NCBI RefSeq assembly: GCF_900182645.1
Contig: NZ_FXTA01000004.1
Span: forward strand, 62,001-126,000
DNA from: Flavobacterium resistens
GTDB lineage: Bacteria > Bacteroidota > Bacteroidia > Flavobacteriales > Flavobacteriaceae
Direction of reading: 5' to 3'
Length of the DNA: 64,000 nt
A model generated the notes under the pieces. That model was not told the DNA's origin. It ran no database searches and saw nothing but the letters and a program-made list of their open reading frames with translations. The position numbers and the translations under genes are program-made. Of this stretch, positions 52,685 to 61,504 are shown piece by piece; the first letter of the stretch is position 1, and each line of letters starts with the position of its first letter.

Positions 52685-52725
52685 TCTTATAAAAATTAAA
52701 TCTTGAATTGTCAGGATTTATAATG

Positions 52726-52768
52726 AAACGGAAATGGCTTTTTTAAAAGTTATTTCCGTTTTTTTTAT
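52726..52768. terminator. terminator between convergent lipoprotein genes
   Basis: Perfect stem AAACGGAAAT (52726-52735) / ATTTCCGTTT (52752-52761) with a long T run after it. Confidence 0.82.
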
Positions 52769-52777
52769 AGTTTAGGT

Positions 52778-53257
52778 TTATCTTAATTGACCTTTGTTGT
52801 AATAAGCGTACTGAACCTGTAATTCACGGATAAGTTGATCGAGTTCTCTGAATTCTGAGAGAGGTTTTTCAAATAATTTGAATGCTTTTTCAGCATTGCC
52901 TGTTTTTGTAATCAGGTCAGTATTTGCGGCATAAAAGAACATGGCATTTTCAGTAGAAGAATACATTTCTAAAATGGTTCTTCTTAAACCATGATCTTTA
53001 AAAGGAACTAAATTTTCAACCGCTTTTCTATCTTCTATTACTTTTCTTTTTGTTTCTTCGATTAAGTCAGCTAACAATTTTTTAGATTCCGGTTTTCCTA
53101 TATAAGTTGTTGCTTTTTCATAGAAATTATCATTGATGAAAAGCAATTTTTGATGGGCACGAACAATTGTATTATTGTAGGTTTCAAGAGTCTGTTGATT
53201 ACAACTTGTGATTGCAAACGAAAAAATAATTAAAAAGAAAAGTATTGTTTTTTTCAT
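52778..53257 (-). CDS. small lipoprotein, paralogue of the 51545-52027 gene
   Basis: A 159-residue lipoprotein: MKKTILFFLIIFSFAITSC (Cys19), NQQTLETYNNTIVRAHQKLLFINDNFYE, then TTYIGKPESKKLLADLIEETKRK and a long helical body ending YNKGQLR. Shared blocks show that it arose by duplication with the gene at 51545-52027; the C-terminal halves have diverged more. Both are likely helical bundle proteins under the membrane. The function is unknown. Confidence 0.8.
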   Translation of the reverse strand: MKKTILFFLIIFSFAITSCNQQTLETYNNTIVRAHQKLLFINDNFYEKATTYIGKPESKKLLADLIEETKRKVIEDRKAVENLVPFKDHGLRRTILEMYSSTENAMFFYAANTDLITKTGNAEKAFKLFEKPLSEFRELDQLIRELQVQYAYYNKGQLR

Positions 53258-53435
53258 AGGTTTAAGCTTTGTAAAAGATCAATTACAAATATATAGAAAT
53301 AGCGTTAAGAGTTTAAAATGTATATTTTTAGATTTGGAAGAAATTAATATTTAAAGTTAGAAGAGATTTCAATCGGAAAGTAACAAAAAGAAATCAAACC
53401 ATAAAGTTTGTCCTGATTGTTAACAAACATTTCCT

Positions 53436-53443
53436 TAAATTTG
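53436..53443 (+). promoter_or_regulatory. -7 box for serS
   Basis: TAAATTTG matches TAnnTTTG, 38 nt before the start codon. TTTG at 53407-53410 is 25 nt upstream of it, too far for a standard -33 box, and the nearer ATTG is too close. Confidence 0.4.
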
Positions 53444-53481
53444 CTTCCGTTATAAAATAAAATAGTTACAAAAATTAAGCT

Positions 53482-54753
53482 ATGTTACAAATCGCATTTA
53501 TTAGAGAGAATCAAGAGAAAGTAATCAAGGCTTTGGCAAAACGAAATATCGATGCTAAAAGTGTTGTTGAAGAGGTGGTGCAATTAGATGAAAACCGTCG
53601 TGCTGCGCAAGTAGAATTAGACAATGTTTTATCTGAATCTAATAAATTGTCCAAAGACATCGGCGAATTAATGAAAGCTGGAGAGAAATCAAAAGCGGCG
53701 ATTTTAAAAGAAAAAACAGTTTCATTAAAAGAAAAAAGCAAAGAACTTGGTGAAAAAGCCGAAGCTCTTGCTGTTGAATTGACAAATAAATTATACACTT
53801 TACCAAATCTTCCAGCAGATATTGTTCCTGAAGGAAAAACTCCGGATGACAATTTGAATGTTTTTGAAGAAGGCGAAGTTCCGGTTTTACACGAAGGCGC
53901 ACAGCCGCACTGGGAATTGGTAAAAAAATATGATATCATCGATTTTGAATTGGGTGTAAAAATTACTGGTGCAGGTTTTCCGGTTTACAAAGGAAAAGGT
54001 GCTCGTTTACAACGTGCTTTGATCAATTATTTTTTAGATAAAAATACTGCTGCAGGATATAATGAAGTTCAGGTGCCGCATTTGGTAAATGAAGCTTCAG
54101 GTTACGGAACAGGGCAATTGCCAGATAAAGAAGGACAAATGTACCATGCAACGGTTGATGATTTATATTTAATTCCAACTGCTGAGGTTCCGGTTACAAA
54201 TTTATTCCGTGACGTTATTTTAAACGAAAGCGAATTACCAGTTTTACATACTGCTTACACGCCATGTTTCCGTCGTGAAGCAGGTTCTTATGGAGCTCAC
54301 GTTCGTGGATTAAACCGTTTGCACCAGTTTGACAAAGTTGAAATTGTACGTATCGAACATCCTGAAAAGTCGTATGAAGCACTTGACGGAATGGTTGAAC
54401 ACGTAAAAAATATTCTTCAGGAATTAAAATTGCCATACAGAATTTTACGTCTTTGCGGAGGCGATATGGGATTCACATCGGCTTTGACTTATGATTTTGA
54501 AGTGTTTTCTACAGCGCAGGATCGTTGGTTAGAGATCAGTTCTGTTTCTAACTTCGAAACTTTTCAGGCAAATCGTTTGAAATTACGTTTCAAAGATAAA
54601 GATGGAAAAAATCAATTGGCTCATACATTAAACGGAAGTTCATTGGCTTTACCAAGAGTTTTGGCCGGAATTTTAGAAAATTACCAAACTCCAGAAGGAA
54701 TCGTAATTCCAGAAGTTTTACGTCCTTACTGTGGATTTGATATTATAAACTAA
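53482..54753 (+). CDS. serS: serine--tRNA ligase
   Basis: Class II synthetase of 423 residues. The N-terminal long antiparallel coiled coil spans about residues 25-100 (heavily charged, LSKDIGELMKAGEKSKAAILKEK). The catalytic domain has motif 2 TPCFRREAGSYGAHVRGLNRLHQFDKVEIV and motif 3 HTLNGSSLALPRVLAGILENY. Length and all motifs are normal. It is followed by a hairpin repeat and then lgt in the same direction. Confidence 0.97.
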   Translation: MLQIAFIRENQEKVIKALAKRNIDAKSVVEEVVQLDENRRAAQVELDNVLSESNKLSKDIGELMKAGEKSKAAILKEKTVSLKEKSKELGEKAEALAVELTNKLYTLPNLPADIVPEGKTPDDNLNVFEEGEVPVLHEGAQPHWELVKKYDIIDFELGVKITGAGFPVYKGKGARLQRALINYFLDKNTAAGYNEVQVPHLVNEASGYGTGQLPDKEGQMYHATVDDLYLIPTAEVPVTNLFRDVILNESELPVLHTAYTPCFRREAGSYGAHVRGLNRLHQFDKVEIVRIEHPEKSYEALDGMVEHVKNILQELKLPYRILRLCGGDMGFTSALTYDFEVFSTAQDRWLEISSVSNFETFQANRLKLRFKDKDGKNQLAHTLNGSSLALPRVLAGILENYQTPEGIVIPEVLRPYCGFDIIN

Positions 54754-54775
54754 ATTTTTCGTAATTTAGGGAATT

Positions 54776-54810
54776 AAACCTAACAGGTTTTTAAACCTGT
54801 TAGGTTTCTT
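54776..54810 (+). terminator. palindromic terminator-like repeat after serS
   Basis: Perfect 15-bp arms AAACCTAACAGGTTT (54776-54790) and AAACCTGTTAGGTTT (54793-54807) around a 2-nt loop, with T-rich sequence after. The AAACCTAACAGGTTT palindrome is the kind repeated across flavobacterial genomes. Confidence 0.8.
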
Positions 54811-54840
54811 AGTTTTAATAATGAGCATAAATAAAACAAC

Positions 54841-55671
54841 ATGAGCGCAATTTTAAATTGGGATGTAGATCCTGTAATAGTAATGATTACAGATAGTTTT
54901 CCTCTGAAATATTATGGGGCTCTTTTTGCCTCTGGACTTTTATTAGGCTATTATATTGTTAGAAATATTTATAAAAAAGAAAATATTTCCATAGAAAATC
55001 TGGATAGTTTATTGGTTTACGTAATTGTAGGAACCATTTTAGGAGCAAGATTAGGACATTGCTTTTTTTATGAACCTGAATATTTTCTTAAGCATCCAAT
55101 AGAAATACTTTTGCCAATTCAGAAAATTGGTGGAATTTACAAGTTTGTTGGTTTTCAGGGATTAGCAAGTCATGGCGGAACAATAGGGGTTTTAATTGCG
55201 ATGATTTTATATTGTAGAAAATATAAAGTAAAGTTTTTATGGCTATTGGATCGAATGGCAATTGGCGTTCCTGTTACAGGTGCTTTTATTAGATTCGGAA
55301 ATTTTATGAATTCGGAGATTTACGGAAAACCTACTAATGGAAATTGGGGTGTTGTTTTTCAAAGAGATGATTTAATTCCGAGACATCCAACGCAGTTGTA
55401 CGAAGCATTTTCGTATCTGTTGATTTTTGGAATTTTATTTTGGATGTACAAATCAGATAAAATAAAGAAAACTAGCGGATTACTATTCGGATGTTTTCTA
55501 ACATTATTGTTTTTGGCTAGATTTATAATTGAATTTTTCAAGGAAAATCAGGAAACTTTTGAAAATAGTATGATTATAAATATGGGACAAATTTTAAGTA
55601 TTCCCTTTATTTTAATTGGATTAACTTTGATTGTTTGGAAGTCAAAACTTGAAATTAATAAGGGATTTTAA
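54841..55671 (+). CDS. lgt: prolipoprotein diacylglyceryl transferase
   Basis: First enzyme of lipoprotein maturation: transfers diacylglyceryl from phosphatidylglycerol to the lipobox Cys. The 276-residue protein has seven membrane segments and the family hallmarks: an ARLGHCFFYEPEYF region, HGGTIGVLIA, the signature GAFIRFGNFMNSEIYGKPT with the essential Arg, and RHPTQLYEAF. It is needed by the many lipoproteins in this window. It lies 87 nt after serS. Confidence 0.96.
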   Translation: MSAILNWDVDPVIVMITDSFPLKYYGALFASGLLLGYYIVRNIYKKENISIENLDSLLVYVIVGTILGARLGHCFFYEPEYFLKHPIEILLPIQKIGGIYKFVGFQGLASHGGTIGVLIAMILYCRKYKVKFLWLLDRMAIGVPVTGAFIRFGNFMNSEIYGKPTNGNWGVVFQRDDLIPRHPTQLYEAFSYLLIFGILFWMYKSDKIKKTSGLLFGCFLTLLFLARFIIEFFKENQETFENSMIINMGQILSIPFILIGLTLIVWKSKLEINKGF

Positions 55672-55722
55672 AACTACGTAGATTTCTTAATTATTTAAAA
55701 TACCACATTAAAAAATAGAAAT

Positions 55723-57504
55723 ATGAAAAACATCTTTATCTATATCGTTTTGTTGTGGTCAAGTCTTACATTTTCCCAAAATGAGCAATTGGCTCAATAT
55801 TATTTCGACAAAGGCGATTTCGAAAAAGCAAAAGTCAGTTATGAAGAGCTTTTAGCCAGCGTGCCATCAAATACCCAATATTTTTTAAGAGTTGTCGACT
55901 GCTATCAGCAATTACAGCAATATGCTGTGGCTGAAAAGGCAATTCAGGATCGTTATAGCAAATACAAACAAGGTGTTTTTTTAGTTGAATTGGGCTATAA
56001 TTTCCAATTGCAAAAAAACGAATCCAAAGCAAGAAATTATTACGATCAGGCAATTGAAAAAATCAAAGCCAATCCGAATGATGTTTATGGAATTGGAAAT
56101 TCGTTCGAGAAAAAAGTATTGATCGAATATGCCTTAAAAGCCTATCAGACTGCAATGCAAATTCAGCCGAACTACAATTTTAATTTCCAGATCGGAATGT
56201 TGTATGGTCAATTAGGAAAGACAGACGAAATGATTGATCTTCTGTTGACAGAATCGTATAAAAATCCGCAAAATGCTAATTTGATTCAGACCCAATTATC
56301 ACGTTTCATGAATGGCGAAACGGATAATACTGCGTTTAAAGATGCTATGCGAAAAGCCCTGATTTTAAAAACACAGAAAGATCAGGATGTTTTCTGGAAT
56401 CACTATTTAAGCTGGTTTTATGTTCAGCAGAAAGAATTTGAAAAAGCCTTTATTCAGGAAAAAGCGATTTACAAACGCGAACCTGAATCACTTTCGAGCA
56501 TCGTCAATTTGAGTCAGTTTGCACTGAATGAAGACGATACTGAAACTGCAGCTGAAATCCTGAATTTTATTCTTTTAAATACCAAAGATTTAGATTTGTT
56601 GGTGCAGTCCAATTATTATTTGATGGAAATCAAAATAGACAAAGCACAGGAAAAAGATTATCCGACAATTGATGCCGAACTACAGCAATTGCTCACAACG
56701 TACGATATAACGCCTTTTACTTTATCTTTGCAATTGATTAAAGCGCATTTCACTGCTTTTAATCTGAAAAAGCCAGAAGAAGGTATTGCGATTGTAAAAC
56801 GTGCTTTAGAACTCAATTTAAATGATTATCAGGAGGCAGATGCCAAAATGGAATTGGGAGATATTTTGCTTTTGCAGGAAAAATTCAATCAGGCGCTTAT
56901 TTATTATTCGCAGATTCAATTGGATTTGAAGAATGATGTTATGGCGCATGAAGCGAGTTTGAAAGCGGCGAAAACAAGTTATTATAAAACTGATTTTGAA
57001 TGGGCTTTGAAACAGTTCAAAGAATTAAAATCGGCAAATACGCAATTGATCGCCAATGATGCTCTTGAATATTTCTTGTTGATAAACGATAACACCGCCG
57101 CTGATTCGACACAAACCGCATTAAAACAGTTTGCAAAAGGTGATTTTTTAATTTATCAAAATAAAAAATCAGAAGCAATTACGCAATTTCAAAACATTCT
57201 GAAAACCTATAAAGGTCAGGAAATAGAAGCTGTTACAATGTTGCGTTTAGGTAAAATTTACGAAAGTCTGAAAGATTATAATTCGGCTTTAAGCCAATAT
57301 CAGCAGATCATTGATCATCATGGAGATGGCATTTATGTTGATGAAGCATTGTTTTTTTCGGCAGAAATTTACAATGATGAACTAAAAGATACAGAAAAAG
57401 CAAAGCCTTTGTATGAAAAGGTAATTTTCAATCATCAGGACAGTATTTACTTTGTTGATGCAAGAAAAAAATACCGCGAGTTAAGAGGAGATAAGAATTT
57501 ATAA
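55723..57504 (+). CDS. periplasmic TPR-repeat protein
   Basis: A 593-residue protein with a signal peptide (MKNIFIYIVLLWSSLTFSQ) and a nearly continuous run of TPR units, for example LAQYYFDKGDFEKAKVSYEELLA, EEGIAIVKRALELNLNDYQEADAKMELGDILLL and AVTMLRLGKIYESLKDYNSALSQYQQIID. There is no catalytic or membrane domain after the signal. Similar proteins sit upstream of DUF4286 and rsmA in other flavobacteria as far as I recall. The function is unknown; a scaffold role in the envelope is likely. Confidence 0.88.
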   Translation: MKNIFIYIVLLWSSLTFSQNEQLAQYYFDKGDFEKAKVSYEELLASVPSNTQYFLRVVDCYQQLQQYAVAEKAIQDRYSKYKQGVFLVELGYNFQLQKNESKARNYYDQAIEKIKANPNDVYGIGNSFEKKVLIEYALKAYQTAMQIQPNYNFNFQIGMLYGQLGKTDEMIDLLLTESYKNPQNANLIQTQLSRFMNGETDNTAFKDAMRKALILKTQKDQDVFWNHYLSWFYVQQKEFEKAFIQEKAIYKREPESLSSIVNLSQFALNEDDTETAAEILNFILLNTKDLDLLVQSNYYLMEIKIDKAQEKDYPTIDAELQQLLTTYDITPFTLSLQLIKAHFTAFNLKKPEEGIAIVKRALELNLNDYQEADAKMELGDILLLQEKFNQALIYYSQIQLDLKNDVMAHEASLKAAKTSYYKTDFEWALKQFKELKSANTQLIANDALEYFLLINDNTAADSTQTALKQFAKGDFLIYQNKKSEAITQFQNILKTYKGQEIEAVTMLRLGKIYESLKDYNSALSQYQQIIDHHGDGIYVDEALFFSAEIYNDELKDTEKAKPLYEKVIFNHQDSIYFVDARKKYRELRGDKNL

Positions 57505-57508
57505 TTTG

Positions 57509-57556
57509 GTTTAACCGGTGAATCGATTAACCGGTTAACCGAATTAACGATTAAAC
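57509..57556 (+). repeat. octamer-period array, TTAACC flavour (6 units)
   Basis: Six consecutive 8-nt units: GTTTAACC, GGTGAATC, GATTAACC, GGTTAACC, GAATTAAC, GATTAAAC. It fills the whole gap between the TPR stop codon and the DUF4286 start. Confidence 0.8.
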
Positions 57557-57564
57557 AATAAAAA

Positions 57565-57876
57565 ATGATTATTTACAACATCACCACAAATATACACGAA
57601 AGCGTTCACGACCAATGGTTGAAATGGATGCAGGAAAAACATATTCCGGAAATTCTTGCGACAGAAAAATTTTCATCGGCAAGAATTGTTAAGGTTTTAG
57701 TTGAAGAAGAAATGGGCGGAATCACATATTCGGTTCAATATACAACAGATAGTAAAGATACTCTTGAAAAATATTATTTGGAAGATCAACCAAAATTTGA
57801 CAGAGAAGCTTTAGAGTTATTTGCAGACAAAATGCTTTCTTTTAGAACAGAATTGGAGGTTATTTCAGAACATTAA
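57565..57876 (+). CDS. DUF4286 family protein
   Basis: A 103-residue soluble protein with a ferredoxin-like (antibiotic-monooxygenase type) fold by pattern: IIYNITTNIHESVHDQWLKWMQEKHIPEILATEKF, then GGITYSVQYTTDSKDTLEKYYLED and a helical end. No catalytic residue can be named. It sits between the TPR gene and rsmA on the same strand, with an octamer array as its leader. No experimental function is known to me. Confidence 0.88.
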   Translation: MIIYNITTNIHESVHDQWLKWMQEKHIPEILATEKFSSARIVKVLVEEEMGGITYSVQYTTDSKDTLEKYYLEDQPKFDREALELFADKMLSFRTELEVISEH

Positions 57877-57931
57877 AGAAGAATAAGCTTCGTTTCTTTG
57901 TGTCTTAGTGACAAAAAAACATGAAATAAGC

Positions 57932-57962
57932 TTTAGCCTTCGAAGCAAAAAGAATACTTTTG
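57932..57962 (+). promoter_or_regulatory. promoter of rsmA
   Basis: TACTTTTG at 57955-57962 matches TAnnTTTG exactly; TTTA at 57932-57935 lies 19 nt upstream as a one-mismatch -33 box. The start codon is 28 nt downstream. Confidence 0.55.
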
Positions 57963-57990
57963 CGCCCTCGCGGCAAAACAAGAAAAGAAA

Positions 57991-58776
57991 ATGGAAAAAG
58001 TAAAAGCCAAAAAACATTTAGGACAGCACTTCCTTAAAGACGAAAGCATCGCAAAAGCAATTGCAGATACTTTGAGTTTAAAGGGATACGATGAGGTTTT
58101 AGAAATAGGACCAGGGATGGGTGTGCTTACTAAATATTTACTTGACAAACCAATCCATACGCGAGTAATCGAAATTGATACGGAATCTGTTGCGTATCTG
58201 GATGCGAATTATCCAAAATTAAAAGACAATATCATTTCAGAAGACTTTCTGAAATATAATATAAACCAGGTTTACGAGAACAAACAATTCGCCATTATTG
58301 GTAATTTCCCTTATAATATTTCTTCTCAGATTGTTTTTAGAACATTAGAGTTTAGAGATCAGATTCCGGAGTTTTCTGGAATGTTTCAAAAGGAAGTTGC
58401 AGAGCGAATCTGCGAGAAAAAAGGATCAAAAACCTACGGAATCCTGTCAGTACTTGCACAGGCTTTCTATGATACTGAGTATTTGTTTACTGTAGACGAA
58501 AATGTTTTTATTCCTCCGCCCAAGGTCAAGTCGGGTGTGATGAAAATGACCCGAAAGGAAGATTATAGCCTTCCGTGTGGTGAAAAGTTGTTTTTTACGG
58601 TTGTAAAAACGGCTTTTCAGCAAAGACGAAAAACATTACGTAACAGTTTGAAAACATTAAATTTATCAGATAATTTGCGAGAAGACACTATCTTTGATAA
58701 ACGTCCCGAGCAACTTAGCGTTGAAGAGTTTATTGTTTTGACTCAAAAAATAGAAGCCGATGGAGTTCAAAGTTAG
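57991..58776 (+). CDS. rsmA: 16S rRNA dimethyladenosine transferase
   Basis: Methylates A1518 and A1519 of 16S rRNA during small-subunit maturation. The 261-residue protein opens [22 protein letters not shown], has the SAM-binding motif [17 protein letters not shown], and the catalytic motif [14 protein letters not shown] (NLPY-type). The C-terminal helical domain has [18 protein letters not shown]. The stop overlaps mgtE by 17 nt. Confidence 0.97.
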   Translation: MEKVKAKKHLGQHFLKDESIAKAIADTLSLKGYDEVLEIGPGMGVLTKYLLDKPIHTRVIEIDTESVAYLDANYPKLKDNIISEDFLKYNINQVYENKQFAIIGNFPYNISSQIVFRTLEFRDQIPEFSGMFQKEVAERICEKKGSKTYGILSVLAQAFYDTEYLFTVDENVFIPPPKVKSGVMKMTRKEDYSLPCGEKLFFTVVKTAFQQRRKTLRNSLKTLNLSDNLREDTIFDKRPEQLSVEEFIVLTQKIEADGVQS

Positions 58777-60109
58777 CAAAGAATTAATCCACCAACTAGA
58801 AGAACATATTGTTAAGAAAAACGACAAAGAACTTGAAGTTTTACTTAATGACCTTCACCATGCTGATATCGCCGAAATTCTTGAGGAATTAGATTTTGAC
58901 GAAGCAACCTATATTTTCAAAGTTTTAGATAGTGATAAAACAGCTGAAATTCTTCTTGAATTAGAAGATGATCTTCGTGAAAACATCTTAAGCCGATTAT
59001 CACCAAAAGAGATTGCTGAAGAGCTCGATGAACTTGAGACTAATGATGCTGCCGATATTATAGCTGAACTTTCGCATGAAATTAAAGCAGAGGTAATCTC
59101 AGAACTTGTTGATGTTGAACACGCAAAAGACATTGTCGAATTATTGCGTTACGATGAAAACACGGCAGGTGGTTTGATGGGAAAAGAGCTTGTAAAAGTG
59201 AATGAAAACTGGAACGTTCTGACTTGTGTAAAAGAAATGCGTATTCAGGCAGAAAATGTTTCGAGAGTACATTCGATCTACGTTGTTGATGACGAAAACC
59301 GATTAAAAGGAAGATTATCGCTTAAAGATTTATTGACTTCTTCTACAAAAACTCAAATTGGAGACGTTTATATCCGAAAATTAAATTTTGTAAATGTAGA
59401 TACTGAAGATGTTGAAGTCGCACGTATCATGCAGAAATATGATTTGGAGGCAATTCCGGTTGTCGACGAATTGGGACGTTTGGTTGGAAGAATTACAATC
59501 GACGATATCCTGGATGTAATCAAGGAAGAAGCTGATAAAGATTACCAATTAGCGGCCGGTATTACACAAGACATTGAAAGTAATGACAGTGTTCTTGAAC
59601 TTACAAAAGCGCGTTTACCTTGGTTATTAATCGGAATGGTGATTGAAATTGTGGCTTCTTTTGTATTGAAAGACAATGAAGCTGCTTTTCAGAAATATTC
59701 AACATTAATTATTTTTGTGCCTTTGCTTTCTGCAACTGCTGGAAATATTGGTGTTCAGGCATCGGCAATTGTGGTGCAGGGTTTGGCTAACGGTACTTTG
59801 AAAGAATTCAGTCGCAGTTATTTCAGCAAGGAGCTTACCGTTTCAATGATTTCGGGAAGTATTATTTCTTTGCTTCTTTTGGGTTATCATTCACTTATGT
59901 ATCAACAATATTCTGTTGGATTGGCCATTTCCATTTCCATGATTGTTGTGATTCTGTTTGCTGCAACTTTAGGGACACTTGTACCTCTTTTTCTTCATAA
60001 AAATAAAATCGATCCTGCAATTGCGACGGGACCGTTTATTACTACAACAAATGATGTTTTTGGAATTATGCTTTATTTCGGTGTAGCCAAAATGATTCTT
60101 GGATTTTAG
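58760..60109 (+). CDS. mgtE: magnesium transporter MgtE
   Basis: A 449-residue Mg2+ channel. The N domain (about 1-130) is a helical solenoid rich in acidic residues ([43 protein letters not shown]). Two CBS domains follow (about 130-255; [21 protein letters not shown] and [20 protein letters not shown]). Then five membrane segments with [22 protein letters not shown], the pore/selectivity region, and [23 protein letters not shown]. It begins inside rsmA (17-nt overlap), so the two are coupled. Confidence 0.96.
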   Translation: MEFKVSKELIHQLEEHIVKKNDKELEVLLNDLHHADIAEILEELDFDEATYIFKVLDSDKTAEILLELEDDLRENILSRLSPKEIAEELDELETNDAADIIAELSHEIKAEVISELVDVEHAKDIVELLRYDENTAGGLMGKELVKVNENWNVLTCVKEMRIQAENVSRVHSIYVVDDENRLKGRLSLKDLLTSSTKTQIGDVYIRKLNFVNVDTEDVEVARIMQKYDLEAIPVVDELGRLVGRITIDDILDVIKEEADKDYQLAAGITQDIESNDSVLELTKARLPWLLIGMVIEIVASFVLKDNEAAFQKYSTLIIFVPLLSATAGNIGVQASAIVVQGLANGTLKEFSRSYFSKELTVSMISGSIISLLLLGYHSLMYQQYSVGLAISISMIVVILFAATLGTLVPLFLHKNKIDPAIATGPFITTTNDVFGIMLYFGVAKMILGF

Positions 60110-60221
60110 ATTTTTGGCACAAATTAATAAGATGCAGTGATTTAAGATCTTTAAATTCTGTGTAATTTGCAAACGGAATAAAAGGCCTTCATATGCCTGA
60201 AATAAATTAAAACCCAGCAAC

Positions 60222-61007
60222 ATGAAAGTACACATTATTGGAGGAGGAAACCTTGGGGTTTCTATTGCCTTGGGAATTGCTAAATTTTCGAAAAACAACC
60301 AAGTTACCGTTACAAGAAGAAATATTGCTAGTATTCAATATTTATCTGAATATGGAATTACAGTGTCTAATGATAATAAACACAATATCCAGGAAGCTGA
60401 TGTAGTGATTTTAACCATAAAACCTTATCAGGTTGATACGGTTTTGGCTGAAATTTTACCCGTTATTCAAAATAAAACAATTGCTTCGGCAGTAAGTGGA
60501 TTATCTTTGGATATGCTTCAGGAAAAAACAAAAAATGAATATCCAGTTGTACGTATTATGCCAAATATTGCGGCACAGTTTGGAGAATCGGCAACTTGTA
60601 TTTCTTTCCCTGAAACAGATCGTGAGGAAGCGATGCCAATTGTAGATTTGTTTCAGGATTTGGGAACTGCTCCGGTTATTGATGAAAAACTAATGGATGC
60701 CGCAACTGTTTTAGGCGCTTGCGGAACAGCTTATGCATTGCGATATATTCGTGCTTCAATGCAAGCTGGAATCGAAATTGGATTTGATTCTAGTACAGCT
60801 TTAGCAATTGCTGCTCAAACGGCAAAAGGAGCTGCAAAAATGCTTTTAGAGGAAAAAGTACATCCAGAACAATTAATCGACCGTGTAACAACGCCTCAAG
60901 GTTGTACAATTGTAGGTTTGAATGAAATGGAACACAATGGATTCAGTTCATCATTGATAAAAGGAATTAAAACTTCTTTAAAGCAAATCAAAGGATTGTT
61001 GAAATAA
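60222..61007 (+). CDS. proC: pyrroline-5-carboxylate reductase
   Basis: Last step of proline synthesis, reducing pyrroline-5-carboxylate with NAD(P)H. The 261-residue protein has the Rossmann loop IIGGGNLGVSIALGIAKF, then TIKPYQVDTVLAEILPVI, VRIMPNIAAQFGESATCISF and the C-terminal dimer domain with TTPQGCTIVGLNEMEHNGFSS. The last motif is TPQGCT where many have SPGGTT, but the rest is conventional. It is 112 nt after mgtE. The 5' region has no clear promoter that I can name. Confidence 0.95.
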   Translation: MKVHIIGGGNLGVSIALGIAKFSKNNQVTVTRRNIASIQYLSEYGITVSNDNKHNIQEADVVILTIKPYQVDTVLAEILPVIQNKTIASAVSGLSLDMLQEKTKNEYPVVRIMPNIAAQFGESATCISFPETDREEAMPIVDLFQDLGTAPVIDEKLMDAATVLGACGTAYALRYIRASMQAGIEIGFDSSTALAIAAQTAKGAAKMLLEEKVHPEQLIDRVTTPQGCTIVGLNEMEHNGFSSSLIKGIKTSLKQIKGLLK

Positions 61008-61028
61008 AACTTTAATTTTTGAAATATC

Positions 61029-61077
61029 AAATTCCAAATTCCAATTTTAAAAATGGAGTTTGGAATTTTTTTTTTGA
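61029..61077. terminator. terminator between proC and the convergent cytochrome gene
   Basis: A 15-bp stem (61029-61043 with 61054-61068) with one G-U and a run of T after it. Confidence 0.8.
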
Positions 61078-61080
61078 AAT

Positions 61081-61485
61081 TTATTTCGAATGACAATATT
61101 CAATCAAATGAGCGATATCTTCTTTGGATAACGTTTTTGAAAATACCGTTTTATGGTAATCGATAGCTAATATTTCTACTTTTGAACTGTCAATTTTGTG
61201 TTTTTTATTAGTAAGCCAATTTACAAAAACAATAGAATCAACTTCATGAAGCGCTGGACCAGTTATTTTTGAGTTCAATTTATGACAAGCAGCACAATTA
61301 GAATTAAATACTTCTTTTCCTTTTTTTTGATTTTCTGTTAAATCAATATTTCCACAAGAAGGCAAATCGTGCGTTCCACATTCTGGAATTTCAGATTTTT
61401 TGAAGATCTTCAGATACATAATTATTCCAGTTGAGACTACTATTATAGCTGTCAAAGAAAAAAGTAGGATTCTGATTTTTTTCAT
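61081..61485 (-). CDS. membrane-anchored monohaem cytochrome c
   Basis: A 134-residue protein with an N-terminal membrane anchor (IRILLFSLTAIIVVSTGIIMYL) and one CxxCH haem site in FNSNCAACHKLNSKITGPAL. It is a short class I c domain ending SKEDIAHLIEYCHSK. There is no Met anywhere after residue 23, so the usual Met axial ligand is missing; a His (LTNKKHKI, or DYHKTVF where the family often has the sixth-ligand region) may replace it. Two further Cys lie before the haem (ECGTHDLPSCG). It is probably periplasmic and part of electron transfer. Confidence 0.85.
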   Translation of the reverse strand: MKKIRILLFSLTAIIVVSTGIIMYLKIFKKSEIPECGTHDLPSCGNIDLTENQKKGKEVFNSNCAACHKLNSKITGPALHEVDSIVFVNWLTNKKHKIDSSKVEILAIDYHKTVFSKTLSKEDIAHLIEYCHSK

Positions 61486-61504
61486 AATATCTCAAATTTT
61501 TGAT

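Noticed and set aside
53281..53481. A tRNA or riboswitch upstream of serS, such as a T-box
   Set aside because: No T-loop (GTTCGA-type) sequence or T-box specifier hairpin is visible; only a -7 promoter box can be supported. T-boxes are also not usual in this phylum.
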